Source: Bacillota bacterium
GTDB lineage: Bacteria > Bacillota > Clostridia > Lachnospirales > Lachnospiraceae
Length of the DNA: 13,123 nucleotides
Assembly: GCA_023420935.1 (NCBI GenBank)
Contig: JAEZUR010000102.1
Coordinates: forward strand, 1-13,123
Direction: 5' to 3'
The position numbers and the translations under genes were made by a program. Positions 1 to 6,831 of the stretch are shown here, piece by piece (the first letter of the stretch is position 1; each line of letters begins with the position of its first letter). The notes under the pieces were generated by a model. The model made no database searches. It was given only the letters and a program-made list of their open reading frames with translations, and was not told where the DNA came from.

Positions 1-119
1 CCTCCATTGACAGCCATGAGTCCAAATGTAAATGATACAGGAATATATCCTATTGCAATGGGGAGTCCCCGTTTTAACCCATGTTTAAATTCTTTTTGGT
101 TGTTTAATGATGTATTCAT
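1..119 (-). CDS. azlC: AzlC-family branched-chain amino acid exporter subunit, 5' end only
   Basis: Reading the minus strand from an ATG at 119-117 gives 39 codons that run off the window. The peptide has a short polar N-terminus (starting MNTSLNNQK) followed by the opening of a first membrane helix, GLPIAIGYIPVSFTFG. This pattern is typical of the start of AzlC/YgaZ proteins, the large subunit of AzlCD exporters that pump branched-chain amino acids out of the cell. A GGGGGA ribosome binding site lies just upstream of the ATG (about 125-130). The gene is divergent from the alpha-galactosidase and has its own promoter. Only the first helix is visible, so family membership rests on one motif; the partner azlD, if present, would lie outside the window. 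Confidence 0.75.
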   Translation of the reverse strand, partial: MNTSLNNQKEFKHGLKRGLPIAIGYIPVSFTFGLMAVNG

Positions 120-152
120 AAGATTCCCCCGTTGGAATAGATTGGTTCGACT

Positions 153-181
153 ATTATAGCACTAAAATTTTTGCAAAACAA
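153..181 (-). promoter_or_regulatory. sigma-A promoter of the azlC-like gene
   Basis: On the minus strand a perfect TATAAT (158-153) lies 17 bp from a weaker TTGTTT -35 box (181-176). Transcription would start near 146, leaving a leader of roughly 27 nt before the ATG at 119. Spacing and position fit well; the -35 matches consensus at three of six bases. Confidence 0.6.
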
Positions 182-202
182 GTACTTGCTATCTTAGTTA
201 GT

Positions 203-228
203 ATGGTAAAACCATGGTAAATATGGTA
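203..228 (+). repeat. Three direct ATGGTA repeats with an overlapping inverted repeat; candidate operator
   Basis: ATGGTA occurs at 203-208, 214-219 and 223-228, with starts 11 and 9 bp apart, about one helical turn. The first copy is also half of a perfect inverted repeat, ATGGT-AAA-ACCAT (203-215). The array covers the -35 region and touches the -10 of the galactosidase promoter, where a regulator would compete with or recruit RNA polymerase. Which protein binds is unknown; an AraC- or LacI-type sugar regulator is a guess from the gene's function. Confidence 0.45.
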
Positions 229-232
229 TAAT
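204..232 (+). promoter_or_regulatory. Extended -10 promoter of the alpha-galactosidase gene
   Basis: TATAAT at 227-232 is preceded by TGG, an extended -10 (TGn) element. The sequence 17 bp upstream (TGGTAA, 204-209) is a poor -35, which suits either extended -10 recognition or activator dependence. The start site would be near 239, giving a leader of about 88 nt. A second, weaker candidate is TTGATC (264-269), 17 bp, TATATA (287-292). Confidence 0.6.
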
Positions 233-247
233 CATTAACGAAAATAT

Positions 248-265
248 AACAATTTCGGGATTGTT
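248..265 (+). other. Small hairpin at the 5' end of the galactosidase leader
   Basis: AACAAT (248-253) and ATTGTT (260-265) form a 6-bp stem around a TTCGGG loop. It begins about 9 nt after the predicted start site, where such stems can protect a message from 5' decay. No terminator or riboswitch pattern was recognised. Confidence 0.35.
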
Positions 266-326
266 GATCTAAACATTTTGGTAATTTATATAGTGAAAAT
301 ATGTATTTACAAGAAAAGAGGTAGAA

Positions 327-2546
327 ATGTTAATTACATTTGATCAAAAACAAAAAAGTTTTATATTACAAGGAAAAAATACAACCTATATTATTAAATT
401 ATTAAACAATCGCTATTTAGCCCATATATACTGGGGGAAGAAGATAGCATCTCCGAATATAGAAGATATGTATTATAATGTTGAGCGCTGTTCCTTTTCT
501 GCCAATGTAGAAGAGGATGGAAAGGATCTGCAGGATCAGATCTTTACATTAGACACTATGCCAAATGAATATCCTAGTTATGGAACTTCTGATCTACGTA
601 TGCCTGCAGTACACATACAATTAGAAAATGGTAGTCGTATTGTAGATTTTCGTTATGATTCCTACGAAATTGTAGCTGGAAAACCACCACTAAGGGGACT
701 TCCATCTGTATATGCGGATCATATTGAGGAAGCAACAACTCTTCATATCACATTAAAGGATGCTATCACCAATTTGAAATTAATATTATCCTATAGTGTG
801 TTTGCAGATCATGACGTAGTAATTCGTTCTGCCAGACTGTTGAATGAAGGGAATGAGACAATTAAAATATTACGTGCATTAAGCATGAGTATGGATTTTG
901 CAGATTATAATTATGATATCATCACACTCTCTGGAAGCTGGGCGAGAGAACGCCACTTAGTAAAAAGACCTGTGGTAAGGGGAACCCAGTCCATCGAAAG
1001 CCGTAGGGGTGCCAGTGGTCATTCGGAGAATCCTTTTATGGCGTTGGTTAGTAAAAATGCAACAGAAACAACAGGAGAAGCATACGGATTTAGTTTTGTC
1101 TACAGCGGTAACTTTTTAGCAAGTGTAGAAGTGGATCAGTATGATACTATGAGGGTATCCATGGGGATAAATCCATTTGATTTTTCATGGAAGTTAGAAC
1201 CAGAAGAAGAGTTTATAACACCAGAAGTAGTTATGGCATATTCAAGTGAGGGAATTGGCAATATGTCAAGAACCTACCACAACTTATATCGTAATCGTTT
1301 GGCTAGAGGAAAATATCGTAATCAGGTTCGACCAATTGTAATTAATAATTGGGAAGCTACCTATTTTGACTTTAATGCAGACAAGATTATTAATATCGCC
1401 AAGCAAGCCAAGGAACTAGGCATGGAAATGATGGTTTTGGATGATGGATGGTTTGGTCATAGAGATTCCGATAATAGTTCATTAGGAGACTGGTATGTAG
1501 ATAAACGTAAACTACCAGATGGCATTGGACATTTAGCCGAAGAAGTTACAAAACTTGATATGAAGTTTGGGCTTTGGTTTGAACCGGAAATGATCTCACC
1601 AGATAGCAATTTATATCAGACTCATCCAGATTGGTGTTTGCATGTGCCAGAGAGACATCGTTCTTTAGGTAGAAATCAATTGGTACTTGATTATTCAAGA
1701 GAAGATGTCCAAAAAGAAGTCATAAAAATGCTGTCTGAAATTCTAGGTAATGCACCGATTTCATATGTAAAGTGGGATATGAATCGTAATATGACAGAGA
1801 TAGGATCAGCTAAGTTACCATATGATCGTCAGGCAGAAACAGCACATCGCTATATATTAGGATTGTATCATGTATTAGAAGAGATAACTAGTTTGTATCC
1901 AGACGTACTATTTGAAAGCTGTTCTGGTGGTGGTGGAAGATTTGATCCAGGAATGCTCTATTATATGCCACAAAATTGGACTAGTGATGATACTGATGGA
2001 GTGGAGCGTTTGAAAATCCAATATGGAACTAGTATGGTTTATCCAAGTAGTGTAATGACAGCACATGTATCAGCAGTACCAAATCATCAAACAGGTCGTA
2101 TTGTGCCTCTTTCCTTCCGCGGGCATGTAGCAATGGCTGGGAATTTTGGTTATGAATTGGATGTGACGCAGATGTCACCAGAAGAAAAAGAAAAAGTGAA
2201 AGAGCAGATTGCAATTTACAAGGAGATAAGGCCAGTCGTGCAATTTGGAGACTTCTACCGACTCTTAAGTCCGTTCGAGGATAAATTCACTTCCTGGATG
2301 TATGTAACAGAAGATAAATCGGAAGCGGTGGTATTCTTCTATAAAATATTAGCCACTCCAAATGCACCATTGATACGTTTTACGTTGGAAGGTCTCAACC
2401 CAGAGTATCATTACTCTGTCAGTGGTTATGATTCTATCATAAGTGGAGAACAGATGATGAACTTTGGATTGAATGTACCTTCCCAGTTAGCATGGGGTGA
2501 CTTTACCAGTATGCTATGTCATTTAAAAGCTATCGATGCGAAATAA
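327..2546 (+). CDS. Alpha-galactosidase, glycoside hydrolase family 36
   Basis: This enzyme hydrolyses terminal alpha-1,6-galactose from melibiose, raffinose, stachyose and galactomannan side chains by a retaining mechanism. The 739-residue length is normal for bacterial tetrameric GH36 enzymes: an N-terminal beta-sandwich to about residue 320, a (beta/alpha)8 barrel at about 330-640, and a C-terminal beta domain. Visible motifs are LDDGWFG (371-377), the nucleophile motif KWDMNRN with Asp484, SCSGGGGRFD, and WTSDDTD (551-557), which holds the acid/base Asp (554 or 555). There is no signal peptide or membrane segment, so it acts in the cytoplasm on imported oligosaccharides. The ATG is preceded by an AGAGGT site at 317-322. 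No transporter or sugar regulator sits beside it here. The family call is secure; the exact substrate is not. Confidence 0.96.
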   Translation: MLITFDQKQKSFILQGKNTTYIIKLLNNRYLAHIYWGKKIASPNIEDMYYNVERCSFSANVEEDGKDLQDQIFTLDTMPNEYPSYGTSDLRMPAVHIQLENGSRIVDFRYDSYEIVAGKPPLRGLPSVYADHIEEATTLHITLKDAITNLKLILSYSVFADHDVVIRSARLLNEGNETIKILRALSMSMDFADYNYDIITLSGSWARERHLVKRPVVRGTQSIESRRGASGHSENPFMALVSKNATETTGEAYGFSFVYSGNFLASVEVDQYDTMRVSMGINPFDFSWKLEPEEEFITPEVVMAYSSEGIGNMSRTYHNLYRNRLARGKYRNQVRPIVINNWEATYFDFNADKIINIAKQAKELGMEMMVLDDGWFGHRDSDNSSLGDWYVDKRKLPDGIGHLAEEVTKLDMKFGLWFEPEMISPDSNLYQTHPDWCLHVPERHRSLGRNQLVLDYSREDVQKEVIKMLSEILGNAPISYVKWDMNRNMTEIGSAKLPYDRQAETAHRYILGLYHVLEEITSLYPDVLFESCSGGGGRFDPGMLYYMPQNWTSDDTDGVERLKIQYGTSMVYPSSVMTAHVSAVPNHQTGRIVPLSFRGHVAMAGNFGYELDVTQMSPEEKEKVKEQIAIYKEIRPVVQFGDFYRLLSPFEDKFTSWMYVTEDKSEAVVFFYKILATPNAPLIRFTLEGLNPEYHYSVSGYDSIISGEQMMNFGLNVPSQLAWGDFTSMLCHLKAIDAK

Positions 2547-2548
2547 TA

Positions 2549-3436
2549 TTAGTTATGAAGCAAACTATTTATAAAGTATTCTGTTGCACCTGACAATGGG
2601 ATTTGATCACTATATGCTGCTACAAGCTTACGCTGTGGCAGCTTTTCTTTTGTGCTTAAAATCACCAGATCTCTATCGTTTTTGTCCATACAATAATCTG
2701 GAACAAATGCAATGCCTAGGCCTATTTTGGCTAGATCAATTAACAAGTCATTACTACTTAACTCAATGGCGGGTGCTAAATCAAGCTGATTCTGTAAAAA
2801 CAAATTATGAAGAAACTCGCTGGTTGTAGAATGCTTTTCTAACATTAAGATGGGATACGTATTTAATTCTTCTAACGATAGCATTCTGTGTTCTAAATCA
2901 TGAAATGCATCTCGGCTTGCAATAAATACATCAGAAAATTCACGAATTGCTTTAGCGTTCTGAAGATTATTAAGCTTTGCATTAGGAGAGTTGGCAACTA
3001 TTAGATCCACTTGATTGCTTTCTAATAAATCAACACATTGCAAAGATGTGCCATTGCTCACCTTAATATGAACATTAGGGTATTCTTTGTGGAATTTATT
3101 CAGATATGGTACTAAAAAATAACGACAGATGGTATCACTAGCACCGATACGAAGTTGTCCACCATTTAAGGACTTTGCCTCTAAAATTTGGCTTTCTCCT
3201 CTGGAGATCAGATTGATAGCAGGTTCAATATGCTTAAAGAGTAGGTCGCCTTCTTTCGTTAATTTTACTTTCTTGGTACTTCGAATAAATAAGGTTTGAT
3301 TCAGGCGTTTCTCTAATACTTTGATGGACTGACTGACCGCCGACTGAGAGATGAATAGCTCTTTTGAGGCCTCAGAGAAACTAAGCGTTTTTGCTACATG
3401 ATAGAAAACTTTATATAATTCATAATTAATATCCAT
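2549..3436 (-). CDS. LysR-type transcriptional regulator
   Basis: A 295-residue protein of normal LysR length. The N-terminal winged helix-turn-helix lies at about residues 3-62, with the signature run SFSEASKELFISQSAVSQ and then KVLEKRLNQTLFIR. From about residue 90 comes a periplasmic-binding-protein-like effector domain (opening GGQLRIGASDT). The ATG at 3436 is preceded on the minus strand by AAAAGAGGT. It is divergent from the AstE-like pair across 294 bp containing promoters for both sides, the usual arrangement when a LysR protein controls the neighbouring operon and itself. The effector is unknown; a substrate or product of the AstE-like pair is the natural guess. Its 3' end lies 2 bp from the stop of the convergent galactosidase, with no hairpin terminator between them. 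Confidence 0.93.
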   Translation of the reverse strand: MDINYELYKVFYHVAKTLSFSEASKELFISQSAVSQSIKVLEKRLNQTLFIRSTKKVKLTKEGDLLFKHIEPAINLISRGESQILEAKSLNGGQLRIGASDTICRYFLVPYLNKFHKEYPNVHIKVSNGTSLQCVDLLESNQVDLIVANSPNAKLNNLQNAKAIREFSDVFIASRDAFHDLEHRMLSLEELNTYPILMLEKHSTTSEFLHNLFLQNQLDLAPAIELSSNDLLIDLAKIGLGIAFVPDYCMDKNDRDLVILSTKEKLPQRKLVAAYSDQIPLSGATEYFINSLLHN

Positions 3437-3491
3437 GATAAAACCTCTTTTCCAATAGCGAGATTAAGTTTATAAGTAGTGCTTATTAAAT

Positions 3492-3520
3492 AATATAACA
3501 TACTTCGAAAATTTCTACAA
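3492..3520 (-). promoter_or_regulatory. Promoter of the LysR gene
   Basis: On the minus strand TTGTAG (3520-3515) is followed after 17 bp by TATATT (3497-3492). Transcription would start near 3485, about 50 nt before the ATG. ATTGC (3531-3535) and ATTGCAAT (3563-3570) lie between this promoter and the opposing one. They could be LysR-type half sites, but no clear T-N11-A palindrome was identified. Confidence 0.45.
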
Positions 3521-3570
3521 TCACAACAAAATTGCTGGAATTCTTGCTTGGTTTTTAGGCTGATTGCAAT

Positions 3571-3599
3571 TTGACACTGAAATTAAACTATAGTATGAT
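3571..3599 (+). promoter_or_regulatory. Strong sigma-A promoter of the AstE-like pair
   Basis: A perfect TTGACA (3571-3576) is separated by 17 bp from TATGAT (3594-3599), one base from consensus. The start site would be near 3606, giving a leader of about 125 nt before the ATG at 3731. Such a near-consensus promoter may need repression when the substrate is absent. ATTGCAAT (3563-3570) directly abuts its -35 box. Confidence 0.75.
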
Positions 3600-3628
3600 T
3601 AAATAGGTATAGATTCGTGAAAAATATC

Positions 3629-3670
3629 ATGATGTTACGAAGGAATACAAGAGTAAACTCTATTAGATAA
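3629..3670 (+). other. Possible 13-codon arginine-rich upstream ORF
   Basis: Within the leader of the AstE-like pair, ATG at 3629 opens MMLRRNTRVNSIR and ends at TAA (3668-3670). Four of the 13 codons are arginine (CGA, AGG, AGA, AGA). No convincing ribosome binding site precedes it. Such an ORF could be a leader peptide that senses charged tRNA-Arg, or chance in an A-rich leader. The latter is more likely on present evidence. Confidence 0.18.
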
Positions 3671-3730
3671 GGGTTTTACCTTGTAGTTAACTATAAAATG
3701 ATGCCGCTAGGATGGCAGATGGGAGCGAAA

Positions 3731-4666
3731 ATGATAAGTACAGTAGTTTCGGTAGGACTTCCAGTTGAAGAAGTTTTAAATATTTATAAAAGAACCTTAA
3801 CACCCCTAACGTTAAGTGGAAAAGAAAAAAGATTTTGTATTGTATCCGGCTTGTATGGTGATGAATTGGAAGGTCAATTTGTGTGTTATGAATTGATGCG
3901 TCGAATTAATGCAAAGCCAGAATGTCTAAAGGGAATTATTGATATTTATCCTGCGGTAAATCCATTGGGTATGGAAGCGATTACAAGAGGAATTCCAACT
4001 TTTGATTTAGATATGAATCGAAGTTTTCCGGGAAATGAAGATGGTGATATGGTAGAACGTATCGCTGCCAAGGTCGTGGAAGAAATTATCGGAGCAGATA
4101 TGTGTCTGGATCTGCATGCCAGCAATATCTTTATTAGAGAAATTCCACAGGTGCGTTTGAGTGATGAAAATGTAGCAGCTTTATCTGAATATGCGAAAAT
4201 GTTAAATGTAGATTTTGTGTGGGCATACGAGTCACCTACTGTATTAGAATCTACCTTGGTACATACTCTAAATAAGCTAGGGGTACCTACCTTAGCAGTG
4301 GAAATGGGAGTAGGAATGCGTATTACACAAGAATATGGTATGCAGCTTGTGGATGGTATTTTATGTTTGTTAAATAAAATAGGTATATGGGACGGAGAAA
4401 CCATTACGCCAAAAGAACCAATGGTATCAACAGAAGGGGAAGTTGAATATGTACATGCAGAAGCATCCGGTATTTTTCTGCCTGCTATTGAACATTGGAA
4501 AGGAATAAAAAAAGGAGATACCGTTGGAGATATTATTAATTCTCTGACTGGTAAAGTAGAACATCATATTACAGCTCCTTGTGATGGCATGGTTTTCTCG
4601 TTAAGAGAGTACCCAGTTGTTTATGAGGGTTCCTTAATCGCTCGAATTTTAGGAGGTGCTGTTTAA
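3731..4666 (+). CDS. AstE/aspartoacylase-like deacylase (M14-type fold), first of a pair
   Basis: A 311-residue member of the succinylglutamate desuccinylase/aspartoacylase family (AstE_AspA), zinc enzymes that cleave N-acyl amino acids. The start at 3731 is preferred over an in-frame ATG at 3698 because GGGAG (3721-3725) precedes it, while the upstream ATG has no ribosome binding site. Family landmarks are ITRGIP (Arg86, the usual substrate Arg), DMNRSFPG (Asn96-Arg97), DLHAS with zinc ligand His129, and AVEMG with catalytic Glu191. A C-terminal beta-barrel of the biotinyl-lipoyl-like type begins near residue 240. The HxxE zinc motif reads YGDE (Tyr42, Glu45), so the first His ligand is missing. 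The downstream gene overlaps by one base, implying coupled translation and probable complex formation. The family is clear; substrate and activity are not. Confidence 0.85.
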   Translation: MISTVVSVGLPVEEVLNIYKRTLTPLTLSGKEKRFCIVSGLYGDELEGQFVCYELMRRINAKPECLKGIIDIYPAVNPLGMEAITRGIPTFDLDMNRSFPGNEDGDMVERIAAKVVEEIIGADMCLDLHASNIFIREIPQVRLSDENVAALSEYAKMLNVDFVWAYESPTVLESTLVHTLNKLGVPTLAVEMGVGMRITQEYGMQLVDGILCLLNKIGIWDGETITPKEPMVSTEGEVEYVHAEASGIFLPAIEHWKGIKKGDTVGDIINSLTGKVEHHITAPCDGMVFSLREYPVVYEGSLIARILGGAV

Positions 4667-5601
4667 TGAAAAAAGAAATTATATATTCGTTGCAGGCGCC
4701 TTATCGTGAGCCGTTAAACATCTACGGATATCGATTTGGTAAAGGAGAAAAGGCAGCGTGTATTATCGGGCCAACCAGAGGAAATGAAATACAGCAGTTA
4801 TATGTATGTTCCCAACTAATTAAAACCCTTACTAATCTTGAGAAAACAGGAGCAATTGTGGCGCAGAATGAGATATTAGTAATTCCTTCTGTAAACCATT
4901 TCTCCATGAATATTGAAAAACGTTTTTGGGCAATGGACAATTCAGATATTAATCGTAGGTTTCCAGGAAATGCTCATGGTGATACAACCCAAAGAATTGC
5001 AGCCGGTATTTTTGATGCAGTAAAAGGGTACAGTTATGGAATTCAGTTTGCTAGTTTTCATACACCAGGTGATTTCATTCCTCATGTTCGTATGATGGAA
5101 ACAGGTCATCATAGTACAAGTTTAGCGAATCTGTTTGGTTTGCCATTTGTTGTAACAAGAAAACCGGAACCAGTAGATACAGCAACTCTCAATTATAATT
5201 GGCAGATGTCTGGCACCAATGCATTTTCTGTGTATACCAATGCTACGGATACCATTGATGAGAAATCAGCTTCCCAGGCGGTTTCTTCTGTACTTCGCTT
5301 CTTAACTAGAATGGGAATCATTAAATATAATTGTCATAGTGGTTATATTGCATCCGTTATTGAAGAACATAGTTTAATGCCAATACGTTCTGAGGTATCG
5401 GGAATTTATCGCAAATTAAAGAATCCCGGGGATGAAGTGAAATTTGGTGATGTATTGGCTGAGATTGTTGACCCAATGGAAGGTGAAGTAATATCCCAAA
5501 TAACCTCACCTAGTGATGGAATTATTTTCTTTGCTCATATTAAGCCATTGGTTATACAAAATTGTGTAGTTTACCAACTGATTCGAAGAATGCATGAATA
5601 G
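4666..5601 (+). CDS. AstE/aspartoacylase-like paralogue, probably a non-catalytic partner
   Basis: Also exactly 311 residues, collinear with the preceding protein, and overlapping it in a TAATG junction with AGGAGGT at 4651-4657. It keeps Arg86, the Asn96-Arg97 pair in DINRRFPG and the same C-terminal barrel (SGIYRKLKNPGDEV onward). His132 in ASFHTPG matches the second zinc His. The HxxE motif has become RGNE (Arg38, Glu41), and the catalytic Glu position appears to be Tyr190 in FSVYTN. With one metal ligand and the general base missing, it is unlikely to be an ordinary hydrolase. It more plausibly serves as a structural, substrate-binding or regulatory subunit of a heteromer with the first gene product. 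It lacks a signal peptide and is presumably cytoplasmic. No terminator separates it from the next gene. Confidence 0.82.
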   Translation: MKKEIIYSLQAPYREPLNIYGYRFGKGEKAACIIGPTRGNEIQQLYVCSQLIKTLTNLEKTGAIVAQNEILVIPSVNHFSMNIEKRFWAMDNSDINRRFPGNAHGDTTQRIAAGIFDAVKGYSYGIQFASFHTPGDFIPHVRMMETGHHSTSLANLFGLPFVVTRKPEPVDTATLNYNWQMSGTNAFSVYTNATDTIDEKSASQAVSSVLRFLTRMGIIKYNCHSGYIASVIEEHSLMPIRSEVSGIYRKLKNPGDEVKFGDVLAEIVDPMEGEVISQITSPSDGIIFFAHIKPLVIQNCVVYQLIRRMHE

Positions 5602-5602
5602 C

Positions 5603-5630
5603 TTGACTTAAATAGAAAATAGATTACAAT
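5603..5630 (+). promoter_or_regulatory. Promoter of the foldase gene
   Basis: TTGACT (5603-5608) is followed after 16 bp by TACAAT (5625-5630). It starts 2 bp past the stop of the preceding gene. The start site would be near 5637, about 26 nt before the GTG start. With no terminator upstream, read-through from the AstE-like pair may add to expression. Confidence 0.6.
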
Positions 5631-5662
5631 TATACTATATTAACTAATGTGGAGGTATTGGA

Positions 5663-6778
5663 GTGAATTCAGCAAAAAAGACGTTAAAGGAACAAGGGAT
5701 TAAACCTAAAAAAGATCCCAAAAAAGAAGGTGTTAAGCCAAGTGGATTAAGAACTAAGATAATTGTTGGAGTAACAACTGCTATCATAGTAATACTAAGT
5801 ATATTAATCGGTTATGAGCAACTTCACCGACCTTTGATCGTGAAGGTTGGCGATTCTAAAGTTTATCTAGATGAAATGATGTATTCTATCTTTTCTAGTG
5901 AAGCACAAGGAAGTTATTATTCGCAATTACTTGGAGATGCAGAAAGCTATTGGAATATGGATGCTGGTGATGGCAAGACAATGAGAGATGCAGCAAAACA
6001 AGAGGTTCTTGATAATACAATTAAGAATGAAGTGTTATATCAAGAAGCAGAGAAAGCTGGGTATAAGATAACAGATGAAGATAGAAAGGGTACTGCAACC
6101 CAAGTTGAATCATTGATGGGATCCTTAACAGAAGATCAAAAAGCAAAGACAGAATTTACAGATGCTAGTTTAACGGAAGTATTAAATAGAATGGCAGTTG
6201 CAAATCGTTATAGAAAAGATTTGATTGATGGGTTTGATATTGATGATGAAGCTATCAAGGCTGGTGTAGATTATGATGAATATAGACAGTATGATGTTCA
6301 AGTTTACCGAATTGCTACAACCAAGACAGATGACAAAGGTGCATCCACTCCGATGTCAGATGCAGAGAAGAAAGAAGCTTATAATAAAATAGAAACACTT
6401 TATGAAACTGCCAAAACAGCAGATGATTTTACCAAGTTAATCGCAGAAGATGATAAAGAGAATCCAATTAGTTTTATCGCAGATTCTAACTTTACAACAT
6501 CAGGAGATTGGACTTATGGTGATGATGCCAAAGAGCAGGTTATGAAATTAGAAAATGATAAAATGTCTGGAATTATTGAAGCAGAAGGTAGTTATATTTT
6601 TGTTAAAATGGTAAATAATAATTCAAGCGAAAGTTATGACCAAGCTGTTAAAAGCGCTATTACAGAACAAGAAACTGCTAAGTTTGATGAAGAATATAAT
6701 AAAATAATAAAGAATTATAATGTCAAAGTATACAATAATGAATGGAACAAGATTAAGTTCGGAACAGTTACTGTATAG
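5663..6778 (+). CDS. Membrane-anchored PrsA/SurA-like peptidyl-prolyl isomerase (foldase)
   Basis: A 371-residue protein starting at GTG, with GGAGGT at 5651-5656. A lysine-rich cytoplasmic tail (1-31) is followed by one membrane helix (about 33-51, IIVGVTTAIIVILSILIGY) and a long acidic extracellular part. The region at about 59-200 resembles the SurA/PrsA chaperone segment (VKVGDSKVYLDEM, then NTIKNEVLYQEAEKAGYKI). The region at about 210-330 resembles a parvulin domain, including SGDWTYGDD and MSGIIEAEGSYIFVKM. There is no lipobox Cys, so it is an uncleaved or tail-in anchor, not a PrsA lipoprotein. The segment where parvulins carry the catalytic His (HIL) reads VYRIA, so isomerase activity may be lost. 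Likely role: folding exported proteins at the outer face of the membrane. A terminator follows. Confidence 0.8.
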   Translation: MNSAKKTLKEQGIKPKKDPKKEGVKPSGLRTKIIVGVTTAIIVILSILIGYEQLHRPLIVKVGDSKVYLDEMMYSIFSSEAQGSYYSQLLGDAESYWNMDAGDGKTMRDAAKQEVLDNTIKNEVLYQEAEKAGYKITDEDRKGTATQVESLMGSLTEDQKAKTEFTDASLTEVLNRMAVANRYRKDLIDGFDIDDEAIKAGVDYDEYRQYDVQVYRIATTKTDDKGASTPMSDAEKKEAYNKIETLYETAKTADDFTKLIAEDDKENPISFIADSNFTTSGDWTYGDDAKEQVMKLENDKMSGIIEAEGSYIFVKMVNNNSSESYDQAVKSAITEQETAKFDEEYNKIIKNYNVKVYNNEWNKIKFGTVTV

Positions 6779-6788
6779 TATAAGAATT

Positions 6789-6824
6789 GGACGGAGACCG
6801 TGATGGGTATCCGTCCTTTCTCTT
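6789..6824 (+). terminator. Rho-independent terminator after the foldase gene
   Basis: GGACGGA (6789-6795) pairs perfectly with TCCGTCC (6810-6816). ACC/GGT can add pairs inside the 14-nt loop. A pyrimidine tract, TTTCTCTT, follows. It begins 11 nt past the stop codon. The U-tract is interrupted by C, so termination may be partial. Confidence 0.75.
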
Positions 6825-6831
6825 ATAGAAA

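Noticed and set aside
2584..2829. 81-codon plus-strand frame inside the LysR gene
   Set aside because: Shadow of the well-supported LysR coding sequence; no ribosome binding site or family resemblance.
3698..3730. Upstream ATG at 3698 as start of the first AstE-like gene
   Set aside because: No ribosome binding site precedes it, and the extra 11 residues do not resemble the family. GGGAG before 3731 fits better and makes both paralogues 311 residues.
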